A DNA stretch of 5,613 bases. Origin: Deltaproteobacteria bacterium (lineage in GTDB: Bacteria > Myxococcota > XYA12-FULL-58-9 > JAUUZB01). Positions 5,220-5,613 of this stretch are shown piece after piece. Location of the stretch: contig JAUUZB010000346.1 in the NCBI GenBank assembly GCA_030590185.1, positions 1 through 5,613 on the forward strand. The letters run 5' to 3'. The notes under the pieces were generated by a model that ran no database searches, was not told the DNA's origin, and saw only the letters and a program-made list of their open reading frames with translations. A program made the position numbers and the translations under genes. Numbering within the stretch: position 1 is the first letter of the stretch; the number at the start of each line of letters is the position of its first letter.

Positions 5220-5613
5220 ATGGCTCGTAAGACAAATCATCAGTTCGAGAAGCGAAAACGAGAACAAGCCCGCGAGGAGCGCTCGGCAGCGCGACGCGAG
5301 CGCAAGCAGCAACGTGCCGCCTCCTCTGGCTCGGGCCTGACCGGCGAGGACCGTGACCTAGCGGGCATCGTCGTCGGACCCCAACCCCGAGAGCAGATCT
5401 CCGCCGAGGAAGCCCAACGGGCCGTGGCACGCGCCATGAACCCCGGCAAGCCCATGCCCGGCGACGAGCCGCCGCCGGAACGCAGCGCCCGCCTGTTCGT
5501 CGGCAACGTCGACTTCGGGGTCGAGGAGGCTGAGTTGCGGAGCTTTTTCGAGGCCGCGGGCTACAAGGCCCCGGAGGTGACGGTCGTCAAGGATCGCGAC
5601 ACCGGCCAGCCGC
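5220..5613 (+). CDS. RRM-domain RNA-binding protein, N-terminal part (3' end outside window)
   Basis: The frame from ATG 5220 stays open to the window end, giving 131 residues. The first 35 or so, starting MARKTNHQFEKRKREQAREE, form a highly charged Arg/Lys/Glu helix, probably a coiled coil or RNA-contacting tail. A linker with Gly, Ser and Pro follows. From about residue 91 an RNA recognition motif begins: RLFVGNVDF contains the RNP2 strand LFVGNV (92-97), EEAELRSFFEAAGY is helix 1, and EVTVVKDRDTGQP is strand 2 and its turn. The RNP1 strand (RGFGFV-like) should lie just past the edge. Small bacterial RRM proteins bind single-stranded RNA and are often linked to cold response or RNA handling. 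No strong Shine-Dalgarno precedes the ATG (only GGCGAA). The start is chosen because the charged N-terminus is typical of related proteins. Confidence 0.82.
   Translation, partial: MARKTNHQFEKRKREQAREERSAARRERKQQRAASSGSGLTGEDRDLAGIVVGPQPREQISAEEAQRAVARAMNPGKPMPGDEPPPERSARLFVGNVDFGVEEAELRSFFEAAGYKAPEVTVVKDRDTGQP

Overview
The window comes from a GC-rich bacterial chromosome, most likely Myxococcota or a related deltaproteobacterial-type lineage. The best taxonomic clue is a 470-residue secreted protein with 66 cysteines. Its short C-x-x-G-x-C style modules are typical of predatory and social deltaproteobacteria. Strong G/C third-position bias and an RRM-type RNA-binding protein with an Arg/Lys/Glu-rich N-terminus agree with this. 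The exact lineage is inference.

Left part (1-1319): a two-gene unit. The C-terminal part of an AbiEi-like transcriptional regulator/antitoxin, cut by the window edge, overlaps by 10 bp a nucleotidyltransferase of the GSU2403-like type (TSDLDL active-site motif). This is the layout of AbiE-type (type IV-like) toxin-antitoxin modules. Just downstream (about 1372-1407) lies an isolated fragment of a tRNA-Arg(UCG) gene, from anticodon loop to T-arm, with no 5' half and no acceptor end. Such fragments are classic scars of tRNA-targeting integrative elements, so the toxin-antitoxin pair may sit at the edge of an acquired island.

Middle part (1446-3636): a TM1586-type nitroreductase starts at a GTG. 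Its 3' end runs into the wreck of a minus-strand gene (about 2532-2299) that keeps the first membrane segment and the GVY-x-R-x-RHP signature of an isoprenylcysteine carboxyl methyltransferase (ICMT)-like protein. The two pieces are in different frames, and the central and C-terminal parts are missing. The deletion point coincides with the last family-like residues of the nitroreductase, so its final ten or so residues look like read-through into the remnant. Next is a beta-rich cytoplasmic orphan of about 342 residues.

Right part (3637-5613): after a short convergent intergenic region with a small hairpin comes the minus-strand cysteine-rich exported protein, with a 36-residue tandem duplication. 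It is divergent (124-bp gap) from the 5' part of an RRM RNA-binding protein that runs off the window. No CRISPR array, complete insertion sequence, integrase, rRNA or intact tRNA is present. Apart from the toxin-antitoxin pair, the genes show no evident common pathway.
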